Assembly: GCA_011049715.1 (NCBI GenBank)
Contig: DRHF01000335.1
Coordinates: 1-45,554, forward strand
Length of the DNA: 45,554 bases
Origin: Desulfobacterales bacterium
GTDB lineage: Bacteria > Desulfobacterota > Desulfobacteria > Desulfobacterales > UBA2156
Direction of reading: 5' to 3'
Under the pieces are notes generated by a model. It worked only from the letters and a program-made list of their open reading frames with translations, searched no databases and was not told the origin of the DNA. A program made the position numbers and the translations under genes. This document shows positions 1 through 8,788 of the stretch, in pieces (the first letter of the stretch is position 1; each line of letters starts with the position of its first letter).

Positions 1-204
1 AAACAACTTGAACAAGTTTTTGCGCTATCCGGAAAGATGCGGCTGGCAATCGCAACTTCTGTTTTCTGGCCGCTGTTGATGGCGGCTGTGATTCAACCAT
101 GGCAGAAAAATATGCCCCTGTTTCTTTATATCGGTTTTGGCCCGGTCGCATTCGGGTGGATCATAAACTGGGTTTCACACGGGTTTCGAAATTTTAAACG
201 TTGA
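1..204 (+). CDS. C-terminal fragment of a small membrane protein (runs off the window start)
   Basis: Open frame 1 from base 1 to TGA at 202-204: KQLEQVFALSGKMRLAIATSVFWPLLMAAVIQPWQKNMPLFLYIGFGPVAFGWIINWVSHGFRNFKR*; hydrophobic segments. Confidence 0.4.
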   Translation, partial: KQLEQVFALSGKMRLAIATSVFWPLLMAAVIQPWQKNMPLFLYIGFGPVAFGWIINWVSHGFRNFKR

Positions 205-275
205 TTACTTCTTCCATCCTTGCCTTTTCAAACAGATCGATTTCAACTTCTGTCATTTTATCCCCGGTTTTTTAA
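194..275 (-). pseudogene. 3' remnant of a gene homologous to the membrane protein at 14616-15164
   Basis: Minus-strand translation KTGDKMTEVEIDLFEKARMEEVINV* matches the C-terminus KTGDKMAEVEIDLFEKARMGAEKILSNP of the 14616-15164 product; truncated where the repeat begins. Confidence 0.6.
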
Positions 276-281
276 AAGGAT

Positions 282-577
282 AAAAGGATAAGAATTCGCT
301 TTTTGAAAACAGATCAACAGAAAAACAGAGTTGTGTGGCCACTGGAGATAAGTCACAGCATATTGTATTGCAACGATGCGACAGCAAGTCACAAACGACT
401 TCAGACAACCAAAATTCAAATACCGGATGAAGATCGTATTGTCAAGAAGCCATTTTGCTGCAAATTGTCTAAAAATACGTGATTTGGGCACAGGAAGCCT
501 GGGCTGCCCGAGTGTGTTTTTAAAAATAGGCCTCGACGGGGTAATGCGCCATAGGCGCACAAGTCCGGATAGGTGAT
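282..577 (+). repeat. ~296-bp dispersed direct repeat, copy A
   Basis: aaaaggataagaattcgctttttgaaaacagatc...aagtccggataggtgat; near-identical to 14146-14440. Confidence 0.92.
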
Positions 578-818
578 CCTCCAAGGCGGACAAGTGTAAT
601 CATCAATACTGGGTCCCGGCTGCTCGTCGTATGCGGGGAACACACCGATGGGCGGGGTCCTCCAGAGGCGGATAAACGTTGTCTATCGGGAGCGGCTTGC
701 GCTTGATCTCCCATCCGCTTCAGGCGGATCTGAAACCAAAATATGAAAGTGGGGATGAAATCCCTGTGGAAAATCCCCGAATGTCTGAATGGCGACAACC
801 GCACCCGGCACCGCCTTT

Positions 819-890
819 GTTGGATAGATTAAATGCTATGGTGGTTTTACCGACACCGCCTTTTTGATTAGCGACCGCTATTGTGATCAT
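819..890 (-). pseudogene. N-terminal fragment of a ParA/MinD-type ATPase
   Basis: Minus-strand ATG at 890: MITIAVANQKGGVGKTTIAFNLSN contains the deviant Walker A KGGVGKTT typical of ParA; no ParA-like continuation follows. Confidence 0.65.
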
Positions 891-1066
891 TTTTGTAGAT
901 AATGGATCGTGTGGGGTATTATCTCCTTGTTATATATAAATTTTGCGTACTTACACACGAGTGCGGAGATGGTTTTGTGCAAACAATCCAAGTCCATATT
1001 TTTAATGTATATAGGATCTTATTTCATTCATTATAATTCATAATAAGCTTGGCAATAAAAAAAGAT

Positions 1067-1095
1067 TTGACAATGAATTCAAGGTGGTGATAGTG
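1067..1095 (+). promoter_or_regulatory. Predicted sigma-70-type promoter upstream of the GntR regulator
   Basis: TTGACA (1067-1072), 17-nt spacer, GATAGT (1090-1095). Confidence 0.4.
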
Positions 1096-1114
1096 TGAAT
1101 TCAACTTGAATTCA
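1096..1114. promoter_or_regulatory. Predicted operator palindrome TGAATTCAA-C-TTGAATTCA
   Basis: Perfect 9-bp arms around one central base; a third TGAATTCAA half-site at 1074-1082; located just upstream of the GntR gene. Confidence 0.5.
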
Positions 1115-1220
1115 TGTGGCAATAGCAATTAAAACGCTTGTATTGAGATGAAAATCTACACTTCTCTCATTTAAAGCTATTGGGTTATTTTGAGTTTCAG
1201 GTACAAATTGAAAAAAATAG

Positions 1221-1850
1221 GTGAATAAAAGAATGGAACAAGAAAGAATTTATCACGCATTAAAAGAAAAAATAATTTGGTTGGATTTATCACCGACAAG
1301 CTTAATCAATGTCAGCGAATTAGCAAAATCCTTCAACATCAGTCGGTCTCCAGCCAAAGAAGCGCTAATCTACCTTGAATCCGAAGGATGGGTTTTACGA
1401 GATGGCGGACGATTTTTGGTAAGCCCACTGAGCATTGAAAGAATTAAAGAGATATCTGAAATTCGTTCAATAATGGAAGTCCAGGCTAATATTTGGGCTA
1501 TGTATCGCATCGATAAAGAAGAATTAAGTACCCTTAAGAAAATCAGTACAGAAATTGGAAATCTTTCTGAAATCCCAACAAATAGGCAACTTGTTGAATT
1601 GGATCTAAAATTTCACCGGACACTTTTTAAGGCATCAAAAAATTACGAACTTGCTCAAATACTTGAACGCATGCTCCAACATTTTATACGATTTTGGCTA
1701 TCTATACCGCTTAAAACCGGGGTCAAATTGGTATTCAAGGATACTATTGAAATGATCCAAGCCATCCAAATGAAGGATGAAGCTGGGCTTAAGCTAGCAA
1801 CTTTGGAACATATAAGGAAATCCGTAGATGAAATTATGGGTATGCATTAA
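1221..1850 (+). CDS. GntR family transcriptional regulator (FCD-type)
   Basis: N-terminal wHTH (INVSELAKSFNISRSPAKEALIYLESEGWV) and helical FCD-like effector domain. Confidence 0.88.
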   Translation: MNKRMEQERIYHALKEKIIWLDLSPTSLINVSELAKSFNISRSPAKEALIYLESEGWVLRDGGRFLVSPLSIERIKEISEIRSIMEVQANIWAMYRIDKEELSTLKKISTEIGNLSEIPTNRQLVELDLKFHRTLFKASKNYELAQILERMLQHFIRFWLSIPLKTGVKLVFKDTIEMIQAIQMKDEAGLKLATLEHIRKSVDEIMGMH

Positions 1851-1891
1851 GAAAACCTCAACCAGCTAATCACGTCAATATAGGAAGAAAA

Positions 1892-4336
1892 ATGGTAGAA
1901 CAATTACCTAAACACGCGCAAGTAGTGGTCATTGGAGGGGGTGTTGTCGGATGTAGTGTAGCCTATCACTTAACAAAACATGGATGGCGGGATGTAGTAT
2001 TATTGGAAAGAAAACAGCTTACATCCGGTACGACATGGGCTGCAGCGGGTCTTATAGCACAGATGAGGACAACGGAAGCTTTAACAAAACTAGCAAAATA
2101 CAGTATCGAGCTTTATTCAAAACTGGAGGCAGAAACTGGACAGTCAACAGGGTTCATCAGCAGTGGTTCCATACTTTTAGCTAGAACAGAAGAGCGAGTG
2201 CATGAATACGCACGAGGGGCAGCTTTGGCTCGGTCTTTTGGTATAGAAATGGAGAAGATCAGTTTTGAAGAAGCTAGAAAAATTTGGCCAATAATGAGCA
2301 CTGAAGGACTAACAGTTGCCTACTATGTGCCGAAAGATGCCATTGTGAATCCTGTTGATACGACTCAGGCTCTGGCCAGAGGGGCACGTATGGGGAGGGC
2401 CAAAATTCTCGAAAATGTTAAAGTGACTGACATTGAGACAAAAAACGGGGAAGTTTGTGGAGTGGGCACAGACAAAGGTAATATTGTTTGTGAATATGTT
2501 GTTAACTGCGCCGGCATGTGGGCTCGTGAATTGGGAAAGAAGGTCGGTGTGAACCTTCCCTTGTATGCAGCTGAGCACATGCATATCGTGACAAAGCCGA
2601 TTGAAGGTCTCTATAAAGGAATGCCGTTTCTACGCGATTATGATGCCCAAATTTACTTTCGTGAGGAAGTAGGTGGCCTGTTGATGGGAGGCTTTGAGCC
2701 AAAAGCCAAACCTTGGGGAATGAATGGAATTCCGGAAGACTTCGAGTTCACTGAACTCAATGAGGACTGGGATCAGTTTGGAGTATTTATCGAAAAAGCC
2801 GTAGAACGCTGTCCTGCGCTTGGAGAAGCAGAAGTACGGCACTTAACAGTTGTGCCAGAGAGTTTCACTCCGGATAACGCATATATGCTTGGAGAAGCTC
2901 CAGGGATCAAGAATTATTTTGTTGCGGCAGGTATGAATTCTATTGGTGTTGCTAGCGCTGGAGGAGTGGGGAAGGCATTAGCCGAATGGATAGTTGAAGG
3001 TTCCCCCACCGAAGACTTATGGACGGTTGATGTCAGGCGCTGTCACAGCTGGGAGATAAATAAAAGCTTTTTGCATGATCGCACAGTAGAGACTGTTGGA
3101 AATCTCCTGGCTGCTCACTGGCCTTTCAAGCAGCCTTGGACGGCCAGACCTGTCCGCTGCTCACCGTTTCATGACCGATTAGCCAAACTGGGGGCGTGTT
3201 TTGGAGTCGGCAACGGTTGGGAAAGGCCTAACTGGTATGCTCAGGATGGTGTGGAACCGAAATACGAATATAGCTGGGGCAGGCAAAACTGGTTTCATTA
3301 TTCCGCGCAGGAGCACATGGCCGTCCGCAGGGGAGTTGGGGTATACGAACTGACCTGTGAGGCTAAGTTTCTGCTTCAGGGAAATGACGCTGAGCAAGTT
3401 CTGCAGCATATGTGCGCAAATAACGTTGCTGTGCCGATTGGCAAGATAGTCTACACTCAACTTTTAAATCATAGGGGGGGTATTGAGGCCGATCTCACCG
3501 CCACACGCCTTGCTGAGAAGACCTATTTAATAATCACTGGCGCTACCACCAAAACTCGTGATTTTGACTGGATCAGCCGGCACATCCCAGAGAGCGCGCA
3601 TGCTTTCATTACGAATATAACCTCCGGTTACGCTATGTTAGCTATCATGGGACCAAAATCTCGAGATTTGCTCTCAAGATTGAGTGATGCAGATCTTTCC
3701 AATGAAGCATTTCCTTTTGCCACCGCGCAAAGAATTGATGTGGCCTATGCCAGGCCCCTTGCACTCAGAATCTCATATGTGGGCGAATTAGGCTGGGAAC
3801 TTTATATACCGGTTGATTTTGCTACAGGAGTTTTTGATGCGCTCGTAAAAGAAGGAAAAAACTTCGACCTGAAATGGGTCGGTTTGCATGCATTGGATTC
3901 GCTTAGAATGGAAAAGGGGTTCCGAGAGTGGGGTTCTGATCTCAGACCGGATTTCACTCCTTATGAATCGGCTCTTACCCATACAGTCAAGCTGGAGAAA
4001 GAAAATTTCCTCGGTCGCAAAGCTTTAGTCCGGCAGTTGGAAGTTGGATTGACCCGCAAACTGGTGACCTTTGCGCTGGAGGATCCCAAGCCTTTACTCT
4101 ATAAGGGTGAGCCGATATACCGCAATGAGAAAATCATCGGATACCTTACCCACGGGGCCTATGGGCATTTCTTCGGCACAGCGGTGGGGATGGGGTATGT
4201 GGAGAACCCCGATGGAATAGATGATGAATGGATTGCGTCAGGAAATTATGAAATCGATGTAGAAGGCACGCGAATACCGGCCATAGTGCACCTCAAGGCA
4301 CCTTATGATCCGCAGGGCCAAAGAGTTCGAATGTGA
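1892..4336 (+). CDS. FAD-dependent dimethylglycine/sarcosine dehydrogenase-like protein with C-terminal GcvT domain
   Basis: N-terminal GGGVVGCSVAYHLTKHG dinucleotide motif, TSGTTWAAAGLI, and C-terminal aminomethyltransferase-like domain (GYAMLAIMGPKSRDLL, VGELGWELY). Confidence 0.88.
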   Translation: MVEQLPKHAQVVVIGGGVVGCSVAYHLTKHGWRDVVLLERKQLTSGTTWAAAGLIAQMRTTEALTKLAKYSIELYSKLEAETGQSTGFISSGSILLARTEERVHEYARGAALARSFGIEMEKISFEEARKIWPIMSTEGLTVAYYVPKDAIVNPVDTTQALARGARMGRAKILENVKVTDIETKNGEVCGVGTDKGNIVCEYVVNCAGMWARELGKKVGVNLPLYAAEHMHIVTKPIEGLYKGMPFLRDYDAQIYFREEVGGLLMGGFEPKAKPWGMNGIPEDFEFTELNEDWDQFGVFIEKAVERCPALGEAEVRHLTVVPESFTPDNAYMLGEAPGIKNYFVAAGMNSIGVASAGGVGKALAEWIVEGSPTEDLWTVDVRRCHSWEINKSFLHDRTVETVGNLLAAHWPFKQPWTARPVRCSPFHDRLAKLGACFGVGNGWERPNWYAQDGVEPKYEYSWGRQNWFHYSAQEHMAVRRGVGVYELTCEAKFLLQGNDAEQVLQHMCANNVAVPIGKIVYTQLLNHRGGIEADLTATRLAEKTYLIITGATTKTRDFDWISRHIPESAHAFITNITSGYAMLAIMGPKSRDLLSRLSDADLSNEAFPFATAQRIDVAYARPLALRISYVGELGWELYIPVDFATGVFDALVKEGKNFDLKWVGLHALDSLRMEKGFREWGSDLRPDFTPYESALTHTVKLEKENFLGRKALVRQLEVGLTRKLVTFALEDPKPLLYKGEPIYRNEKIIGYLTHGAYGHFFGTAVGMGYVENPDGIDDEWIASGNYEIDVEGTRIPAIVHLKAPYDPQGQRVRM

Positions 4337-4418
4337 ATAAATGACTGCTGAAGGAGTCATTCGAGAATGTTAAAAATGGCATAATATACGATTCCTAACA
4401 AAGAAAGGAGTTATTGGG

Positions 4419-5735
4419 ATGCCTTATACAAAGTCAAAGCTCTTATATGAGAGGGCATTAAAAGTATATGTTGAAGGTGTAAATTCGCCCTCCAGAGGAG
4501 GTGCGTTTTATACCCCCCATCCGATATTTGTGGACTATGGAAAAGGTGGAAGGATCTATGACCTTGATGGAAATGAGTATGTTGATTTGATGTTAGGCTT
4601 TAGTGTATTGATTCTCGGTCATGCACACCCTGAAATTGTCAGAGCATACTGCCGCGCTGCAGAACAAGGGACACACTATGCAACGGGATCAGAGTTGGAA
4701 GTAAAAGTTGGGGAGAAACTGTGTCAGCAAATACCATGCGCTGAAAAAATCCGTTTCACAAATTCCGGAACAGAGGCAACTATGGCGGCTATCAGGCTGG
4801 CAAGAGGATACACAGGACGAAATAAATTTATAAAATTCGAGGGGCACTACCATGGCTGGTATGACGACTTTCTTGTTAACACCCATGCCAAACCGTTAGA
4901 TGCATGGGGCACTCGAAGAGGTCCGGTTTATATACCTGATTCCGCGGGTATTCCTCCGGAATCTTTATCAAATACGATTGTTTGTCCATGGAACGATATA
5001 GATTTAGTATCAGATAATATAAAAAGATATCAGGGTCAAATTGCAGCAATAATAACGGAGCCAATCGCAAGTAACATTGGTTGCATCCTGCCCAAACCAG
5101 GATTTCTTGAGGACTTGCGACAAATCTCAAAAGATAATGATATTCTTTTGATATTCGATGAAATTGTGACAGGTTTTAGATACGCACCGGGGGGCTGCCA
5201 GGAATATTATGGAGTTATTCCAGATATCGCAACTTTTGGTAAAGCCATGGGGGCGGGTATGCCGATTGGTTTGGTGGCCGGCAAGAATGACATTATGGAA
5301 GCATTCACATGGGGCGGAGTATTGCACTTCGGAACTTTTAACGCAACACGTTTGGCTATGGAAGTGGTAAATGCCAACGTTGATGTCCTAACTCGAAATG
5401 GCAACTCAGCCATTAAGCATCTATATGAGACTGGAGATAAGATAATTGCAGGTTACAAAGAAATATTCAAACACCGAAAGATTCCCGCTATAGTGCAAGG
5501 CTTTGGGCCGATGTTTCAAATTTATTTCACTGAAAAAGAAGAGATTATGGATTTTAGAGACTATTGCGGTCATGCTAACCAAGAGAAATACAACAGATTT
5601 GCCAACAAACTGCGTAATCAAGGTGTTTATATACCTGTTAGCAACGGGCTACACCAAATAACATGTATTGCTCATAATGAGGATGATATTGAAAAAATCC
5701 TCGTTGGTGTTGATGAGGTGCTGAAAAATTTTTAA
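4419..5735 (+). CDS. Class III PLP aminotransferase / glutamate-1-semialdehyde aminomutase-like
   Basis: VNSPSRGG, RFTNSGTEATMAAIRLARGYTGR, LIFDEIVTGFR, TFGKAMGAGMPIG motifs. Confidence 0.88.
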   Translation: MPYTKSKLLYERALKVYVEGVNSPSRGGAFYTPHPIFVDYGKGGRIYDLDGNEYVDLMLGFSVLILGHAHPEIVRAYCRAAEQGTHYATGSELEVKVGEKLCQQIPCAEKIRFTNSGTEATMAAIRLARGYTGRNKFIKFEGHYHGWYDDFLVNTHAKPLDAWGTRRGPVYIPDSAGIPPESLSNTIVCPWNDIDLVSDNIKRYQGQIAAIITEPIASNIGCILPKPGFLEDLRQISKDNDILLIFDEIVTGFRYAPGGCQEYYGVIPDIATFGKAMGAGMPIGLVAGKNDIMEAFTWGGVLHFGTFNATRLAMEVVNANVDVLTRNGNSAIKHLYETGDKIIAGYKEIFKHRKIPAIVQGFGPMFQIYFTEKEEIMDFRDYCGHANQEKYNRFANKLRNQGVYIPVSNGLHQITCIAHNEDDIEKILVGVDEVLKNF

Positions 5736-5901
5736 GTCTCAAAGCATGGCTTAAGTGTTTTGCTGCTGTTAGTTTATTCGGTAGACATAAAAGTTCCGTT
5801 TGTAAGGCATTGAATAATTATTTTGCCAGAATGATCTTACTTGTGAATATTCAGGCTAACTGGACCTTTACTATGATGTCAGAGTATGGAGGATTAATCT
5901 T

Positions 5902-7386
5902 ATGAAGAAAATGGTAGATCGACCTGCATCAATCCAACCGATGAAATCCAAAATCAGGCTAAGCATACTAGACGATAGCGATATTAGAATGATTGACCAA
6001 GCAGCTTTAACCATCCTTAATGAGGTTGGAGTTTACATGCCATCTGAAAAGGCACTCAAAGTAATGCACGAGACAGGATCTAAGGTTGATTTTGAGAATA
6101 AAAAAGTAAAAATTCCTTCAGATATAGTTAAAAAATTTACAGCCCAGGCACCAAGACACTTTACTTTACCTGCAAGAGAACGCTCTGAGCTTGATGTTAA
6201 ACTCGATGGGAAAAGTGGAACCTACTGTAATAATGGTGGAACTGCTGCCCTTGCAATTGATTTTGAAACAAATGCCGTTCGACCCTCCAGAAAGGAGGAC
6301 GTGATTAATGCTGCCAAAATCGTGGATTATATGCCCATCATTTCAATTTGTTGGCCAAATGTAGCAGCAGTTGCTCCTAAAAAGAATCCAATGCTACATG
6401 AGCTGGATGCTTGCTTCAATAACACTGAAAAACATGTCATGTCAGCCAGCATTCTGGGAGATGCAGGGGTCAAGTATGCCCTGGAAATGGCCTCAATCGT
6501 CGCGGGAGGCATGGAGAATCTCAAAGCGCGCCCCCTTCTTTCCGCTTTAACCTGTGATATCTCCCCTTTAGCCCATGATGAAGGAGGGTTGGAGGCGATT
6601 ATGGGTTTTGCCAATGCCGGTATGCCCACCGGCCACATGGCCATGCCGATCATGGGAACTACGGCACCTGCTTCACAGGCCGGAACCCTTGCACAAGGGT
6701 TGGCCGAAGTCCTCAGCACGATGGTGTTGGCGCAGATTATCAATCCAGGCTGTCCGTGCTTCATGTCCATTATTCCGGCTATCATCGATCCCCGCAGCGG
6801 TGACTACGTCTACAGTTCCACTTCTGCTCAGATTGCAAATGTTGCAGCTGTTCAGCTGGCACACTATTATGGAGTTCCAGCCTATCAAGGGGCATCATAT
6901 GGTGGGAGTTGTTATGAGCTGAACCGCTGGCAGGTCGGCAAAGAAAATGTTTATCTTCCATTGCTAGCAACGCTTGCAGGAGCCGATATGTGTTTCAGCA
7001 TCAGTCTAATAGGAGATGATAATATATGGCATCCTGCCAGAATCTGCTTTGATAGAGAAATTAATGAGGCCATTAATATTATTGGCCAAGGCGTTGAGGT
7101 GAATGGTGACACTCTTGCTTTTGACACAATCCGTAATGTTGGTCCTCGAGGTCACTATTTGGATAAAGAACACACAGCAAATAATCTACCTAAACTTTGG
7201 GACTTTTCCTTTCTTTTCCAAAAATCTGAAAATTCGGAGACAAAGTGGAAAGATCTTGAAGAGTTGGCCTGGGAAGAGATTAGATGGATCATTAATAATC
7301 ATCACGTTCCAGAATTAGAGCCAAAAGTTCAATCTGAATTGAAGCAAATTATCCAAGCCGGAGAAAAAGAGCTTCCCCTCAGTTAG
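5902..7386 (+). CDS. Trimethylamine methyltransferase (MttB) superfamily protein, non-pyrrolysine
   Basis: 494-aa uninterrupted ORF with MttB-type signatures (LNEVGVYMPSEKAL, GGTAALAIDFETN, PASQAGTLAQGLAEVLSTMVLAQIINPG); no internal stop. Confidence 0.88.
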   Translation: MKKMVDRPASIQPMKSKIRLSILDDSDIRMIDQAALTILNEVGVYMPSEKALKVMHETGSKVDFENKKVKIPSDIVKKFTAQAPRHFTLPARERSELDVKLDGKSGTYCNNGGTAALAIDFETNAVRPSRKEDVINAAKIVDYMPIISICWPNVAAVAPKKNPMLHELDACFNNTEKHVMSASILGDAGVKYALEMASIVAGGMENLKARPLLSALTCDISPLAHDEGGLEAIMGFANAGMPTGHMAMPIMGTTAPASQAGTLAQGLAEVLSTMVLAQIINPGCPCFMSIIPAIIDPRSGDYVYSSTSAQIANVAAVQLAHYYGVPAYQGASYGGSCYELNRWQVGKENVYLPLLATLAGADMCFSISLIGDDNIWHPARICFDREINEAINIIGQGVEVNGDTLAFDTIRNVGPRGHYLDKEHTANNLPKLWDFSFLFQKSENSETKWKDLEELAWEEIRWIINNHHVPELEPKVQSELKQIIQAGEKELPLS

Positions 7387-7621
7387 GCGCTGAATTGAGA
7401 GTCTCCCCATTAAAAGGACTGTTGCACAACTTAAATTATTTAGGAGAGCGAGTGGCTAATGATAGTAATTGGGCTACTAAAAAATGCACCAAGACATTCT
7501 CCCCTGAGCGAGGAAGGCGGAGACACTGACGAAGCCTTACATGGAAATTGGAATTTCTCACCTCCAAGCCTTGATGACCGATTCATCCTTGGAATTATGA
7601 GACATAAGAAAGGATTACCCA

Positions 7622-8767
7622 ATGTTTGATTATGCGGATGTGATGGTGATTGGTATTGGAGATTTGGGTGGATGGGTTGTTGAGTTGTTAGCCCGTGCAC
7701 CTGGTATTGATCATAAAAAGATCCTGGTCGCGAGCAGAAGTGATGATCCCGGACGTAAGAGAGCCTATTCTGCGTGGGCGGGATCTTCCTTTATTGGTCG
7801 AGGACCAAAAGTTGTGTTCATTCAACTCGATTTATTTGACATCGACAAGACGGGTGAACTTCTAAGAAAGTATAAACCTAAGGTAATATGCAATTGCGCC
7901 ACCCTCCAGCCTTGGTGGATAGTCAGCGAAATTTCACCAGAAATTTGGACCAAAATAGAAAGCGCTGGATTCGGACCTTGGGGACCAATTCACTTGACTT
8001 TGATTTACAAGCTAATGCAAGCAATTGCCAAATATGAGATCGAAACTTTAGTAGTTAACTGTTGTTATCCAGATTTTACAAATGCGGTGCTGTGGAGAGC
8101 CGGTTTTACCCCCACCTGCGGCATAGGCAATGGTGAGTTATTGTTACCCGGTATAAAGAGAGGAATAGCAGAGAATCTCCTTATCCCCGCAAGTAATGTT
8201 GCAACCTACCTGGTGATGCATCATAGTCACGTTGCACAGTTTATGACGTATGGAAGGAGCGGGACGCCTTATTTTGTAAAAATGATGGTTGGGGATAGGG
8301 ATGTGACTAAACAATTTGATGCTGACAAATTGATTATGGATGGAATTAAAGATTGGTTACCTGGCCGGCACACACACCCTATTACAGCTTCCTCAGCGGT
8401 AAAAACCATTTATCATCTTCTTTTCGACACTGGAGAACTCTCTTTCGCTCCTGGTCCCAATGGAGAAGTGGGAGGGTATCCTGTAAGAATGTCCGGGAAA
8501 GGAGTGGAGATTGTTTTTCCTGATGGAATTACGATGGAGCGTGCTAAAAAGATCAACGAGAATGCTCAAAAGAAGGATGGTATTGAAAGAATTGAAGCTG
8601 ACGGTACGGTAGTATTTACGGATTCAGCGCGCGATATAATGAAAGAATTCTTGGATTATGATTGCAAACCTTTCAAAATTGAGGAAAGCGAGGAAAGATC
8701 TGTGGAACTTTTGTCGTGTTATGATCAATTGAAAAAGAAATATGGGCAGAAGAAAGCAAATTTCTAA
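7622..8767 (+). CDS. Saccharopine dehydrogenase-like NAD(P)-binding protein
   Basis: Rossmann start VMVIGIGDLGGWVVELLARAPG; overall saccharopine reductase-like organisation. Confidence 0.6.
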   Translation: MFDYADVMVIGIGDLGGWVVELLARAPGIDHKKILVASRSDDPGRKRAYSAWAGSSFIGRGPKVVFIQLDLFDIDKTGELLRKYKPKVICNCATLQPWWIVSEISPEIWTKIESAGFGPWGPIHLTLIYKLMQAIAKYEIETLVVNCCYPDFTNAVLWRAGFTPTCGIGNGELLLPGIKRGIAENLLIPASNVATYLVMHHSHVAQFMTYGRSGTPYFVKMMVGDRDVTKQFDADKLIMDGIKDWLPGRHTHPITASSAVKTIYHLLFDTGELSFAPGPNGEVGGYPVRMSGKGVEIVFPDGITMERAKKINENAQKKDGIERIEADGTVVFTDSARDIMKEFLDYDCKPFKIEESEERSVELLSCYDQLKKKYGQKKANF

Positions 8768-8788
8768 ACTCATTTTTTATTAACTGGT

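Noticed and set aside
520-804. 94-aa and other ORFs in the 250-870 region
   Set aside because: They run across the repeat and the ParA remnant in inconsistent frames; best read as debris, not genes.
5902-7386. Possible pyrrolysine-containing MttB (amber codon read-through)
   Set aside because: The ORF is uninterrupted over 494 aa, so no in-frame TAG is needed; it belongs with non-Pyl homologues.
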